Source of the DNA: Shewanella litorisediminis
GTDB taxonomy: Bacteria > Pseudomonadota > Gammaproteobacteria > Enterobacterales > Shewanellaceae
NCBI RefSeq assembly: GCF_016834455.1
Contig: NZ_CP069213.1
Coordinates: 1,612,501 to 1,676,500, forward strand
DNA: 64,000 nucleotides
Direction: 5' to 3'
The translations under genes were made by a program, and so were the position numbers. The notes under the pieces were generated by a model. That model searched no databases, was not told the DNA's origin, and worked only from the letters and a program-made list of their open reading frames with translations. Positions 18,162 through 26,626 of this stretch are shown piece by piece. Each line of letters starts with the position of its first letter. Positions within the stretch are counted from its first letter, which is position 1.

Positions 18162-18361
18162 AATGGTTCCTGAAATCAACTTTGAAGGCATGCTGCCAAA
18201 ATCCTGCCCGGTTGGCAAAGGGAGTTGGCAACGGGCGTGGGCTTTTCCCTTACCCAAATGCCCTTGGCCTTGCTATGATAAGCCCATTGAATTCAAGGCA
18301 GAAAGCCAGTCACTTTTCCTCAGGAATAGATAGCCAACCCTGACAGCATATGGAGTTCACC

Positions 18362-18715
18362 ATGGCCGAAGAAACCATTTTCAGCAAGATAATCCGCCGC
18401 GAAATCCCCGCCGATATCCTGTATCAGGATGAGCTGGTCACGGCGTTTCGTGATATCGCCCCCAAGGCGCCGACCCATGTGTTGATAGTGCCCAATCATC
18501 TTATTCCCACAGCCAACGATGTGAAGGCATCGGATGAACTGGCGCTTGGGCGCATGTTTACTGTGGCTGCCAAATTGGCAGATGAAGCCGGTATCGCCAA
18601 AGATGGTTATCGACTCATCATGAACTGCAACAGTCATGGCGGTCAGGAGGTGTACCACATCCATATGCACCTGGTGGGCGGCGAGCCGTTGGGCCCCATG
18701 CTGGCCCAGCGCTGA
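18362..18715 (+). CDS. hinT: HIT-family purine nucleoside phosphoramidase
   Basis: A 117-residue HIT protein. The histidine triad is HIHMHLVGG near the C terminus, and the N terminus ([24 protein letters not shown]) matches HinT. It hydrolyses AMP-lysine-type phosphoramidates, including aminoacyl-AMP from stalled lysyl-tRNA synthetase. Start at ATG 18362 in a CATATGGAGTTCACC context. In E. coli hinT is followed by ycfL; here one extra gene lies between. Confidence 0.95.
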   Translation: MAEETIFSKIIRREIPADILYQDELVTAFRDIAPKAPTHVLIVPNHLIPTANDVKASDELALGRMFTVAAKLADEAGIAKDGYRLIMNCNSHGGQEVYHIHMHLVGGEPLGPMLAQR

Positions 18716-18726
18716 TCGGCGGTGCT

Positions 18727-19716
18727 ATGAAAGTTAATCCGGATTTTTTTGAGCTTACGCCCCTGGCGCAACGCTTCGTCAGCCAGTTGGCCCAGTGTCG
18801 GCGTCTTGGTATCAAGGTGCACGAAGGCAGTGAGCATCATGTACTTTTGGAGCTGCCCTACAGTCAGGCGCTGATTGGCTACCCTGACACCGGGGTAATC
18901 CACGGTGGGGTAATAACCACCCTGATAGACACCGCCAGCGGCACAGCCGTGGTCTGTGCCATTCAGGAGAAGTTCCAAACCCTTGAAATTTCGCCCACCC
19001 TGGATTTGCGGGTCGACTATATGCGTCCTGCCGAACCCGGCAAGAGTGTGTACGCCTTTGCCGAGTGCTACCGCTTATCATCCAACATCGCCTTTACCCG
19101 CGCCATTGCCTATCAGGACAGCATAGATGAACCCATTGCCCACGCGGTTGGCTCCTTTATGCGGATAAGCCCTGAAATGGTGGGGGAGACCTTCCGCAAT
19201 GCGCTCTTGGAAGACAACGTCATCCTTGGTCCTGTGGTGACTGAGCTTGCCCATTGTCCCGACGAGGCCCAAAGTCCAAAACCCATGGATGTGAAGGAAA
19301 TCGTGCGCCGGGTAGCCGAGCTCAATGACTTCGGTCACCTGTTGGAGCAGGTGCCCTATGCCCGTTTCATCGGTATGGAAGTGGAGCGATTCGGCGATGA
19401 GCTGGTTTGCCGCTTGCCCTCACGGGACGCCAATATTGGCAACCCCGTATTGCCCGCTATCCATGGTGGGGTAATTGCCGGCTTTATGGAAATGTCAGCA
19501 ATTGTGCAGTTAATGGTGTTTATGCAAACATCCAGAGTGCCTAAAGTCGTCGACTTTTCAATTGATTACCTTAGGGCAGGCTTGCATAAAGATACCTTTG
19601 CCGAGTGTATTATCACCCGGCAGGGAAGGCGGGTCGCCAATGTGAATATCAGTTGCTGGCAGACCAATCGCAAACAGCTGATAGCCACGGCCAGGGCGCA
19701 CTTTCTGATTGATTAA
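18727..19716 (+). CDS. Tandem hotdog-fold thioesterase-like protein
   Basis: A 329-residue protein with two PaaI/acyl-CoA thioesterase-like hotdog domains in one chain. Each carries the same signature: IHGGVITTLIDTASG at about residue 58 and IHGGVIAGFMEMSA at about residue 248. Single-domain members act as dimers or tetramers hydrolysing acyl- or aryl-CoA; the fusion would make an intramolecular dimer. The second copy has glutamate (FMEM) where the first has aspartate (LIDT), so the two sites may not be equivalent. It lies 11 bases after hinT and probably shares its transcript. Confidence 0.85.
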   Translation: MKVNPDFFELTPLAQRFVSQLAQCRRLGIKVHEGSEHHVLLELPYSQALIGYPDTGVIHGGVITTLIDTASGTAVVCAIQEKFQTLEISPTLDLRVDYMRPAEPGKSVYAFAECYRLSSNIAFTRAIAYQDSIDEPIAHAVGSFMRISPEMVGETFRNALLEDNVILGPVVTELAHCPDEAQSPKPMDVKEIVRRVAELNDFGHLLEQVPYARFIGMEVERFGDELVCRLPSRDANIGNPVLPAIHGGVIAGFMEMSAIVQLMVFMQTSRVPKVVDFSIDYLRAGLHKDTFAECIITRQGRRVANVNISCWQTNRKQLIATARAHFLID

Positions 19717-19876
19717 GGTGATTGATTGATGGTGACGTCTTTGCTTTGACTGCAATCAGCGGGCATTCAGCAAAACGTGGCTACACTGGCGAGGATGACA
19801 CAGGTTTCCCATGCTCAATTGGGTCTGAATCTTAATGGCACAGGCGCTGCGCATGGTTCGCAAAACAGGAGGTTTT

Positions 19877-20272
19877 ATGAAGATTGCACAGCTGGTTTTA
19901 CTGGTTGTAATGGTGATGGTTGCCGGCGGCTGCGCCAAACATACCGCAGGGATTGCGGCATCTTCTTCGGGGGATATTCGGGTAGATAACAGCACCTTTG
20001 GGCGCGAGGTTTCCGTGGGCGAGCTTAAAATGAGCAGCAGCGGTGATTTACTCAAAGCACATGCGCTTATTCAAAGCCGGGTGGCTACCGATCTGAGGCT
20101 CCAATATCGCTTCACCTGGTACGATACCCAGGGGCTGGTGATTGATGGAGAAGGGCAGAGCTGGCAATCCCTTAAGCTCCACGGCATGCAACAGATGCAA
20201 GTCAGCTCGGCGGCGCCCAATCCCTCCGCCAGCCGCGTTGAGGTCTACGTTCGCAAGGCGTTTTCCAACTAG
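19877..20272 (+). CDS. ycfL: YcfL-family lipoprotein (DUF1425)
   Basis: A 131-residue envelope lipoprotein with a signal sequence ending VAGGC (the residue at -3 is alanine, slightly unusual for a lipobox). The body, with LRLQYRFTWYDTQGLVID and a C-terminal VEVYVRKA, matches YcfL, whose role is unknown. The strong AGGAGG before ATG 19877 decides the start. Its position near hinT repeats the E. coli hinT-ycfL neighbourhood. Confidence 0.8.
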   Translation: MKIAQLVLLVVMVMVAGGCAKHTAGIAASSSGDIRVDNSTFGREVSVGELKMSSSGDLLKAHALIQSRVATDLRLQYRFTWYDTQGLVIDGEGQSWQSLKLHGMQQMQVSSAAPNPSASRVEVYVRKAFSN

Positions 20273-20300
20273 GCCACATTGGCGCTGATTGCTAATGATT

Positions 20301-20326
20301 AAACACCGGCATAGCCGGTGTTTTTG
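20301..20326 (+). terminator. Terminator of hinT-ycfL unit
   Basis: AACACCGGC / GCCGGTGTT with an ATA loop, followed by TTT. Confidence 0.85.
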
Positions 20327-20465
20327 TGGGGGCCAGGCTTCATCGACGGCACTGTTTACTCCCATTGCCCGTAGCACAGACGTCTGAAATATGGCGTCTG
20401 TCACCCCGGTGAAAATTTCCACCTTTGGTTTGCAACAAAAGTATCATCCTTGCGGGATATGGGCG

Positions 20466-20471
20466 TATAAT
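20466..20471 (+). promoter_or_regulatory. -10 element of the thiamine operon
   Basis: A perfect TATAAT ends eight bases before the first stem of the TPP riboswitch, so transcription would start at the riboswitch itself. No good -35 is visible 16-18 bases upstream. Confidence 0.6.
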
Positions 20472-20478
20472 TGGCCGC

Positions 20479-20568
20479 GCCATGGGGTGTCTGCCGTATG
20501 CAGACTGAGATGTTTTCGGACAAACCCTTAGAACCTGATCCGGCTGATACCGGCGTAGGAATGGGCTG
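20479..20568 (+). promoter_or_regulatory. TPP (THI-box) riboswitch
   Basis: The conserved thiamine-pyrophosphate aptamer core is all present: GGGGTG (20484-20489), CTGAGA (20504 onwards), ACCCTT with GAACCTGATC (from 20524), and GATACCGGCGTAGGAA closing the P2/P4 region, with GCCAT and ATGGGC able to pair as P1. It lies upstream of a TonB-dependent receptor, thiamine-binding protein, PnuT and kinase, so high TPP should switch the whole uptake operon off. Confidence 0.95.
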
Positions 20569-20605
20569 ATACTGCAAATTTATTGCCACTCCGAGCTTGC
20601 CGGAT

Positions 20606-20625
20606 CTCATACAAATTTTGTTGAG
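20606..20625 (+). promoter_or_regulatory. Hairpin that can mask the receptor's Shine-Dalgarno
   Basis: CTCATACAA can pair with TTGTTGAG (one bulged T), and the 3' arm contains most of the TTGAGGT ribosome binding site (20621-20627) of the gene starting at 20632. There is no T tract between aptamer and gene, so translational control fits better than termination. Confidence 0.55.
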
Positions 20626-20631
20626 GTCCAA

Positions 20632-22830
20632 ATGTTTACTAAATCCCGTATTCCCCTGTTTGCCCTTGCACCCGTGTCTTTGGCGGTGTGTTCGTCGCTG
20701 GCCTTTGCTGCCAATGGCAATCCCACTCCAGCCAGCGAAGAAGACCCCATGGAAGTGATGCTGGTGACGGCCGATTTCCGGGGACTCTCGGTTGAAAAAA
20801 TTCCCTCCAGCGTTACCGTGATTGATGCCCAGAAGATAGAAGACGAAGGGGCGCGGCACTTTGAAGACATTCTGGGCTCTGTGGCCAATTTCAACTGGTC
20901 CGGTGGCACCTCAAGACCCCGTTATTTTCAGATCCGCGGGGTAGGCGAGCAGGAAGACTATAAGGGCGCGCCCAATTCCTCCGTTGGCTATTTGATTGAT
21001 GATATCGACCTGTCGGGGTTGGGCATGGTGTCCAGCATGTACGACCTGCAACAGGTGGAAGTTCTTCGCGGCCCTCAGGGAACCCGCTATGGCGCCAATG
21101 CGCTGGCAGGTCTTATTTATCTTAAGAGCAAGGATCCCACAGAGCAGTTTGAGCACGGAGCACAGCTTAGCCTCGGCAATGACAATCTCAGAACCTTCGC
21201 CGGTTTCAGCTCCGGTCCCATGATGGACTCGGGAGAACTTCTGTACCGTGTCGCCATTGAGCAGCACCGCCAGGATGGCTTTCGTGACAACCTGTATCTC
21301 GGCCGCTCAGATACCAACGAGCGTGATGAGCTGAGCTTCAGAACCAAGCTGCGTTGGTATGCCAACGACAATACCCAGGTTGACTTCACCCTGATGCACG
21401 CCGACTTTGATAATGGTTACGATGCCTGGACACTGGATAACAACGGTTTTAATACCCTGACCGATATGCCGGGCACCGATGCCCAGCGCACCACGGGTGT
21501 GGGGTTGAAGGTGCTGTACGATGGCTTTGATAAAGCCGAGTTGACGTCGCTGACCAGTTTTGCCGGTACTGATCATCATCACGGCTACGATGGCGACTGG
21601 GCAAACCCGGAATATTGGGCCGCACGCCAGTGCACTGATGATTACGATGTCAACGGTAATGGTGATTATGCAGAGCTCCTGCCCTGCGAATACGATTACA
21701 CCTGGGACAAGCGAGGCGAACGCAGCACTGTGTCCCAGGAGTTCCGTTTGGCCAGCAACGAGGCGGGCAAGATTTGGGGTGACAGCACCGCCTGGCTCGT
21801 TGGCCTGTATGGTATGCAGCTTAAGGAAGACAACGACCTTGCTTCTTTTTACAACGGTTGGCCAGATGAAGCGCTGCGCTCCAGCTACGACGCGACCAAC
21901 CTTGCCATCTTTGGTCAGCTCGACAGTGACCTCGGTCAGAACATAAACCTGTCGGTGGGACTGCGCCTTGAGCGCCGGGACGCTGATTACAGCGATGATG
22001 CAGGGGATGCCTTCGACCCATCTGAAACCATGTGGGGTGGCCATATTGCCATTGGCAAACAGCTCAATGAGCAGCATAACCTCTACGGCCGCATTGCCCG
22101 CGGTTACAAGGCGGGCGGCTTTAACATGTCGTTGCCTGCCGAGTTTGCCGATAAGAAAGAGTTCGATACCGAGGTGCTCTACAACTACGAAATTGGCCTT
22201 AAATCCAGCTTCCTGGAAGGCAACTTCGACACCAATCTGGCGCTGTTCTTTATGGACAGACAGGATCAGCAAGTGTCTGCTTCCCAACAAGACCCGGCCA
22301 AGCCACAGCGTTTCGTTCTCTTTACCGAAAATGCGGGCAGCTCAACCAACTACGGTGCCGAGCTTGACCTTAACTGGTACGCCACCGATAACCTGCATTT
22401 CTACGGCAGCCTTGGCTATCTCAAGGCCGAGTACGGCGATTACAGCTATCAGGATAAATATGGCAGTCTGGTTGACCTCTCTGGTCGCGAGCTCGCCCAC
22501 GCCCCCAATTGGACCTGGTCACTGGGCACCACCTGGCGCGCCGACTCTGGCTTTTTTGCCAACCTCAATGCCAATGGCAAGAGCAAGTTCTACTATTCAG
22601 ACTCCAACGACTCAGTTTCCAAAGACTATGCGGTGCTCAATGCCCGCGCAGGCTACGAAGGTGATATCTGGTCTGTGTATGTGTGGGGCCGCAATCTGTT
22701 GGATGAAGAATATGGTGTCCGGGGATTTTATTTTGGCAATGAGCCCGATAATGGCTGGGCGGATAAGCAATATATCCGCTTTGGCGACCCCCAAGCCTTT
22801 GGCCTGACACTGGATGTGCGCTTCCTGTAA
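20632..22830 (+). CDS. TonB-dependent outer-membrane receptor, probably for thiamine
   Basis: A 732-residue TonB-dependent transporter. It has a signal peptide (residues 1-27), a plug domain (VEKIPSSVTVIDAQKIEDEGARHFEDILG onward, with VLRGPQGTRYGANALAG), and a 22-strand barrel ending with phenylalanine in LTLDVRFL. The TonB box is not clear. The TPP riboswitch and the downstream genes imply that it imports thiamine, a thiamine phosphate or a precursor; a riboswitch-controlled receptor next to PnuT has been predicted for Shewanella in comparative work on thiamine genes. Confidence 0.88.
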   Translation: MFTKSRIPLFALAPVSLAVCSSLAFAANGNPTPASEEDPMEVMLVTADFRGLSVEKIPSSVTVIDAQKIEDEGARHFEDILGSVANFNWSGGTSRPRYFQIRGVGEQEDYKGAPNSSVGYLIDDIDLSGLGMVSSMYDLQQVEVLRGPQGTRYGANALAGLIYLKSKDPTEQFEHGAQLSLGNDNLRTFAGFSSGPMMDSGELLYRVAIEQHRQDGFRDNLYLGRSDTNERDELSFRTKLRWYANDNTQVDFTLMHADFDNGYDAWTLDNNGFNTLTDMPGTDAQRTTGVGLKVLYDGFDKAELTSLTSFAGTDHHHGYDGDWANPEYWAARQCTDDYDVNGNGDYAELLPCEYDYTWDKRGERSTVSQEFRLASNEAGKIWGDSTAWLVGLYGMQLKEDNDLASFYNGWPDEALRSSYDATNLAIFGQLDSDLGQNINLSVGLRLERRDADYSDDAGDAFDPSETMWGGHIAIGKQLNEQHNLYGRIARGYKAGGFNMSLPAEFADKKEFDTEVLYNYEIGLKSSFLEGNFDTNLALFFMDRQDQQVSASQQDPAKPQRFVLFTENAGSSTNYGAELDLNWYATDNLHFYGSLGYLKAEYGDYSYQDKYGSLVDLSGRELAHAPNWTWSLGTTWRADSGFFANLNANGKSKFYYSDSNDSVSKDYAVLNARAGYEGDIWSVYVWGRNLLDEEYGVRGFYFGNEPDNGWADKQYIRFGDPQAFGLTLDVRFL

Positions 22831-22841
22831 TTGAGCTGACA

Positions 22842-22874
22842 GGCGCCGGGTGTGCTTGGTGCACGCCCGGCGCC
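22842..22874 (+). other. Strong intercistronic hairpin in the thiamine operon
   Basis: A 14-bp stem (GGCGCCGGGTGTGC with GCACGCCCGGCGCC, one G-U pair) and a five-base loop lie between the receptor and the thiamine-binding gene. No T tract follows. It could stabilise the receptor mRNA or lower downstream expression. Confidence 0.7.
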
Positions 22875-22894
22875 CGATGAAGAGGAACTTAACG

Positions 22895-23155
22895 ATGAAA
22901 CTCACCGCTGAAATCAGCATGTATCCGCTGCATGATAATTACCTCGAACCCATTCGCTGGTTTATCGGCAGGCTCGACAGCTACCCGCAAATTGTCCGTC
23001 GTACCAATGCCATGGCAACCCAGGTGCAGGGCGATTATGCGGACGTGATGGCGATGCTGGCCACTGAAATGCAGGCGGCACACGAAAAATTCGGCAAGGC
23101 CGTGTTTGTCTGCAAATTTATTGGCGGCGAACTTAATCTGTCCCATTCGGAGTAA
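22895..23155 (+). CDS. YkoF-like thiamine/HMP-binding protein
   Basis: An 86-residue ferredoxin-fold protein of the thiamine-binding family (MTH1187/YkoF type): KLTAEISMYPLHDNYLEPIR at the start and FGKAVFVCKFIGGEL at the end. Bacillus YkoF binds thiamine and its pyrimidine part HMP. No signal peptide, so it acts in the cytoplasm. The start at ATG 22895 follows AAGAGGA; three bases separate its stop from pnuT. Confidence 0.82.
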   Translation: MKLTAEISMYPLHDNYLEPIRWFIGRLDSYPQIVRRTNAMATQVQGDYADVMAMLATEMQAAHEKFGKAVFVCKFIGGELNLSHSE

Positions 23156-23158
23156 ACC

Positions 23159-23806
23159 ATGCAGGCTGATTTTTGGGGCTGGCTTGGCGGTGCTTTTCAC
23201 AGTGCCTTTGGTGAAATGCAGGTGTTGTCGGCATGGGAAGGCGTGGCCGTGATACTGGCTCTGGCGTACCTGTTGCTGGCGATGAAGCGCAGCCGCTGGT
23301 GCTGGGTGGCTGCCTTTGCCAGCACCGCCATTTACACAGTGCTCTTTTATGAAGTGGCGCTGCTGATGGAGTCGGCGCTGAATGTGTACTACATGGGCAT
23401 GGCCATTTACGGCTATTGGCTGTGGCGCCGGGATGGACAGGATGAACTCAAGGTACAGCGATGGCCGCTGAAAAAGCATTTGGGCATCATAGCACTGACT
23501 TCCATTGCATCCCTCGGGGTGGGGCATTTTATGGCGACCTTTACCGAGGCGTCATTCCCGTATCTTGATGCCGCAACCACCTGTTTTGCCGTGATGACCA
23601 CCTTTTTGGTGGCCAAAAAGGTGTTGGAAAACTGGCTTTACTGGGTGGTGATAGATGTGGTGTCTATCTACCTCTACCTCAGTAAGGGCCTCATGATGAC
23701 GTCCCTGCTGTTTGTGTTCTACGTGGGGCTGGCAGTGGCCGGTTATTTTGTGTGGCGTGCGGCAGCGGCCGAACAGCGAGGCCCTGAGCTGGTGCTGAAG
23801 TCATGA
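23159..23806 (+). CDS. pnuT: PnuT-type thiamine transporter (PnuC family)
   Basis: A 215-residue inner-membrane protein with about seven membrane segments and PnuC-family landmarks such as MGMAIYGYWLWRR. PnuC members transport nicotinamide riboside by diffusion coupled to phosphorylation; the TPP riboswitch marks this one as a thiamine version. It overlaps the following kinase by four bases, and the kinase may trap the imported vitamin. Confidence 0.87.
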   Translation: MQADFWGWLGGAFHSAFGEMQVLSAWEGVAVILALAYLLLAMKRSRWCWVAAFASTAIYTVLFYEVALLMESALNVYYMGMAIYGYWLWRRDGQDELKVQRWPLKKHLGIIALTSIASLGVGHFMATFTEASFPYLDAATTCFAVMTTFLVAKKVLENWLYWVVIDVVSIYLYLSKGLMMTSLLFVFYVGLAVAGYFVWRAAAAEQRGPELVLKS

Positions 23807-24843
23807 CAATGCCACTGGCGGCAACGCCTAATGAGTCAGACGGGGTAAAGTCACTTCCTGGCATCACAGATGAGGTGCTGGCATTTATCGCCGAGACGGG
23901 GCTGTTCGCTGAGGGGTATCGACTCGAGCCGCTGACTCAGGGGCTGAGTAACCATAATCTGGCACTCTATGGCCGTGAAGGGGTCTATGTGCTGCGGGTA
24001 AATCGCGACGAGAGCAGCGCCTTTTGTCAGCGCGCCTTTGAAGCCGGCAATTGGCGACTTGTGGCGACAGCAGGACTCGCGCCGGCCTTGATGGCACAAA
24101 GCGACGATGGTCGATGCTACCTCTCACCGTTTCTGGACGATGGCGGCTGGCAGCAGCGCTATCAGGAAATCCCCCTGAGCCAATTTATCCATGAACCCCA
24201 GTCTCAAACACATAATTGCCATGGGATTGTCGACTCTGATGCTGGGGGCGATGGAGACAACCTTGGCCAATCAGGAGCAGTGAAGCTGCTGCTCGACTTG
24301 CTCCTTGGGCTGCAAGCCTTGCCTGTGCCCGCCAATGCGAAAGGTTTTACCACCCAGTGGCAGGATTATGAGTTGGCGCTGGAAGCAAGCCAATCGCAAT
24401 GGGCCCGGAATCCCCGCTGGCATATGGCCTATGAGGCATTGGCCGCAAGGTTTGCCGAAGTGAAGGCCGCGATGGCGCGCCTCGAAGCCATGGGATTGTC
24501 TTATCAGTTCAGCCATCGGGATCTGACTCCCCATAATTTGCTCTGCCATCAGGGAAAGTTGTTTTGCATCGATTTTGAATATGCCTGCGCCTCGCACCCG
24601 CTGTGGGATCTCGCGGCCGTGCTGGCAAGCCACAACCTAACGGGTGCTGAGCGCAGAGCCCTGACGACGGCTTACCTTAACGCCCATCCTCGGCTTGAGA
24701 CTTCCATGTCGGCAAGGGTGGTGGATGCGGTGGCATTGCATTGGTATTTTGGCGCCATCTGGGCCCTGCTGATGGCGGGGGAGTCGGGGGATGAGGACTA
24801 TCTTTGCTGGTTTCACAGTTACTTACAATTGGCTACCTGTTAG
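23803..24843 (+). CDS. Thiamine-kinase-like phosphotransferase (APH fold)
   Basis: A 346-residue aminoglycoside-phosphotransferase-fold kinase. The catalytic loop SHRDLTPHNLLC (HxDxxxxN, about residue 236) and the metal-binding IDFEYA are intact; the N-terminal lobe begins with LTQGLSNHNLALYG. In the context of PnuT and a TPP riboswitch, thiamine is the likely substrate, as for E. coli ThiK. An insertion near residues 125-160 (HNCHGIVDSDAGGDGDNLG) is not usual for ThiK. Confidence 0.8.
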   Translation: MTMPLAATPNESDGVKSLPGITDEVLAFIAETGLFAEGYRLEPLTQGLSNHNLALYGREGVYVLRVNRDESSAFCQRAFEAGNWRLVATAGLAPALMAQSDDGRCYLSPFLDDGGWQQRYQEIPLSQFIHEPQSQTHNCHGIVDSDAGGDGDNLGQSGAVKLLLDLLLGLQALPVPANAKGFTTQWQDYELALEASQSQWARNPRWHMAYEALAARFAEVKAAMARLEAMGLSYQFSHRDLTPHNLLCHQGKLFCIDFEYACASHPLWDLAAVLASHNLTGAERRALTTAYLNAHPRLETSMSARVVDAVALHWYFGAIWALLMAGESGDEDYLCWFHSYLQLATC

Positions 24844-24905
24844 CGCCTTGTCCATTTCCTCCGGCCCTTGTTACCCTTCGCTAAGCAAAACTGAAAAGGA
24901 TATCT

Positions 24906-25754
24906 ATGAAACGTGCTCTGGCGGTGATGGGTCTGGCGCTTTTTTTACTCGCGGGTTGTTCAACCAAAATGAGCTACTACTTCCTCGATTGGGCCATCGA
25001 GTGGGAGTTGGATGACTATGTGGATTTAAACCGCGATCAACAAAAGCAGTTTGATGTGGTGCTGGACGAGTTTATTGACTGGCATCGCCGTGAAGAGCTG
25101 CCCCGCTATGTGGCTCAATTGGAAAGCATTAAGCAACAAATGCAATCAGGCACTCTGACGCCCGGAGCCTGGGCCGAAGAGGTCAACTATGCCCAGTCTC
25201 ATTGGTTTCGTCTGTTTGAGCACGTCTTCGAAGGCATCTTACCCATTATTCAGAGTCTGTCAGATGAGCAGGTCGCCGGCATAGTGGCCCAGCTTCGTAA
25301 GGATGAGGCCAAACTGGTTGCCGAATATGCCGGTAAGACACAGGAAGAGCTGATTGCCGACTCAGATGAACGGCTCACCGAGCGGGCCGAAAAGTGGATA
25401 GGAAAGCTGTCGGACAGGCAAAAAGCCATGATCCATGCATCCAACGCATCCAGACTCGCTACCCTGGATATGTGGCTTGAATACCGCCACGAATGGCTCA
25501 GACAGTTTGAAACCGCCCTCAATCAAAGAGCCGATACGGCCCTACTACGCAGCCGGTTGCAACTCTTGATGACAGCCCCGCAAACCTTGAAGTCCGAGAA
25601 ACATCAGCAGGCAGTGCGCGAAAACAGCGAAAATTTTGGCCGTCTGGTGATGGATATTTATCGGGACCTGTCCGATAAGCAAAGGAAGACGCTCTGGCAT
25701 GAATACGATGCCCTGACAAAAGACCTGGCAGAGCTTGCCAACGAGCCCGACTAA
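24906..25754 (+). CDS. DUF6279-type lipoprotein
   Basis: A 282-residue lipoprotein: the lipobox is LLAGC at residues 14-18, followed by YYFLDWAIEWELDDYVDLNRDQQKQFD, the hallmark of this family. The rest is mainly helical and rich in charged residues. Its function is unknown. Start at ATG 24906 after AAAGGATATCT; no obvious operon partner. Confidence 0.78.
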   Translation: MKRALAVMGLALFLLAGCSTKMSYYFLDWAIEWELDDYVDLNRDQQKQFDVVLDEFIDWHRREELPRYVAQLESIKQQMQSGTLTPGAWAEEVNYAQSHWFRLFEHVFEGILPIIQSLSDEQVAGIVAQLRKDEAKLVAEYAGKTQEELIADSDERLTERAEKWIGKLSDRQKAMIHASNASRLATLDMWLEYRHEWLRQFETALNQRADTALLRSRLQLLMTAPQTLKSEKHQQAVRENSENFGRLVMDIYRDLSDKQRKTLWHEYDALTKDLAELANEPD

Positions 25755-25913
25755 AGTGCCAAAAGGTGGCTGGCCGCAGATAAGGTGTTGGGTGGCCTTA
25801 TTCAATCAACCGGCTCCTTTTAATCAAAAGGCTCCTGCGATAAACCGGCATCTGCAATAAAGTTTGGCTGCCACAGGTCTTAAGCACAAAGCATATGATT
25901 TTGGCGAGGACCT

Positions 25914-26510
25914 ATGGCGCAATTTATCAACTCTTTGAACCTTCAAGCCCGGCATCTTGGTGAGGCCTTGGCGCCACTGGCCTTGAGGGTGTATCTGGCC
26001 CCTGTGCTGATGCAGGCAGGCTATAACAAACTAAGCCATTTTGACGATACTGCCGCCTGGTTTGGTAACCCGGACTGGGGCCTTGGGTTGCCGTTTCCTG
26101 AGCTGATGACGGCACTGGCTGCCGGCACTGAGTTTTTTGGCGCCATCTTGCTGATCTTGGGACTCTTTACCCGACTTATCTCCATTCCGCTGATGATCAC
26201 CATGCTGGTGGCGGCATTCACGGTGCACTGGCAAAATGGCTGGCTTGCCATCGCAGACCCGTCCAGCTGGCTTGCCAACGAACAGGTGATGGCGTCGGCC
26301 GAGCGGCTCGCCAAAGCCAGGAGTCTATTGCAGGAGCACGGCAACTACGACTGGCTCTCCGGCAGTGGTAACTTTGTGGTGCTCAATAACGGCATTGAAT
26401 TTGCCATCACTTACTTTGTGATGTTGCTGGCGCTGTTTGCGATGGGGGGCGGCCGGGTGACCAGTCTGGATTGGTGGTTGGCAAAACGCCTGGGCTGGCA
26501 CAAGGCGTGA
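25914..26510 (+). CDS. DoxX-family membrane protein
   Basis: A 198-residue protein with four hydrophobic segments and the family pattern RVYLAPVLMQAGYNKLSHFDDTAAWFG near the start, then ELMTALAAGTEFFGAILLILGLFTR. DoxX-type proteins are linked to redox or thiosulphate metabolism but the role here is not known. An insertion of polar residues (about 115-150) splits the last two membrane segments. Confidence 0.82.
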   Translation: MAQFINSLNLQARHLGEALAPLALRVYLAPVLMQAGYNKLSHFDDTAAWFGNPDWGLGLPFPELMTALAAGTEFFGAILLILGLFTRLISIPLMITMLVAAFTVHWQNGWLAIADPSSWLANEQVMASAERLAKARSLLQEHGNYDWLSGSGNFVVLNNGIEFAITYFVMLLALFAMGGGRVTSLDWWLAKRLGWHKA

Positions 26511-26626
26511 GGCATTGAGTACTGGCTTGAATTCACTGTAAAGGTTAGGTCGCGTGGGGAAATCTGCTTTCATTGCCCGGGCGATTTGTTATCCTGCACA
26601 GGATTAATGAATAAGAGGATAACTCA

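Noticed and set aside
20376-20401. Inverted repeat ACAGACG/CGTCTGT as a terminator before the riboswitch
   Set aside because: The loop is long, no T run follows, and a clear terminator already lies at 20301-20326.
21307-22290. Reverse-strand open frame of 327 codons inside the TonB-dependent receptor gene
   Set aside because: Antisense shadow of a well-supported gene, no ribosome binding site and no recognisable protein.
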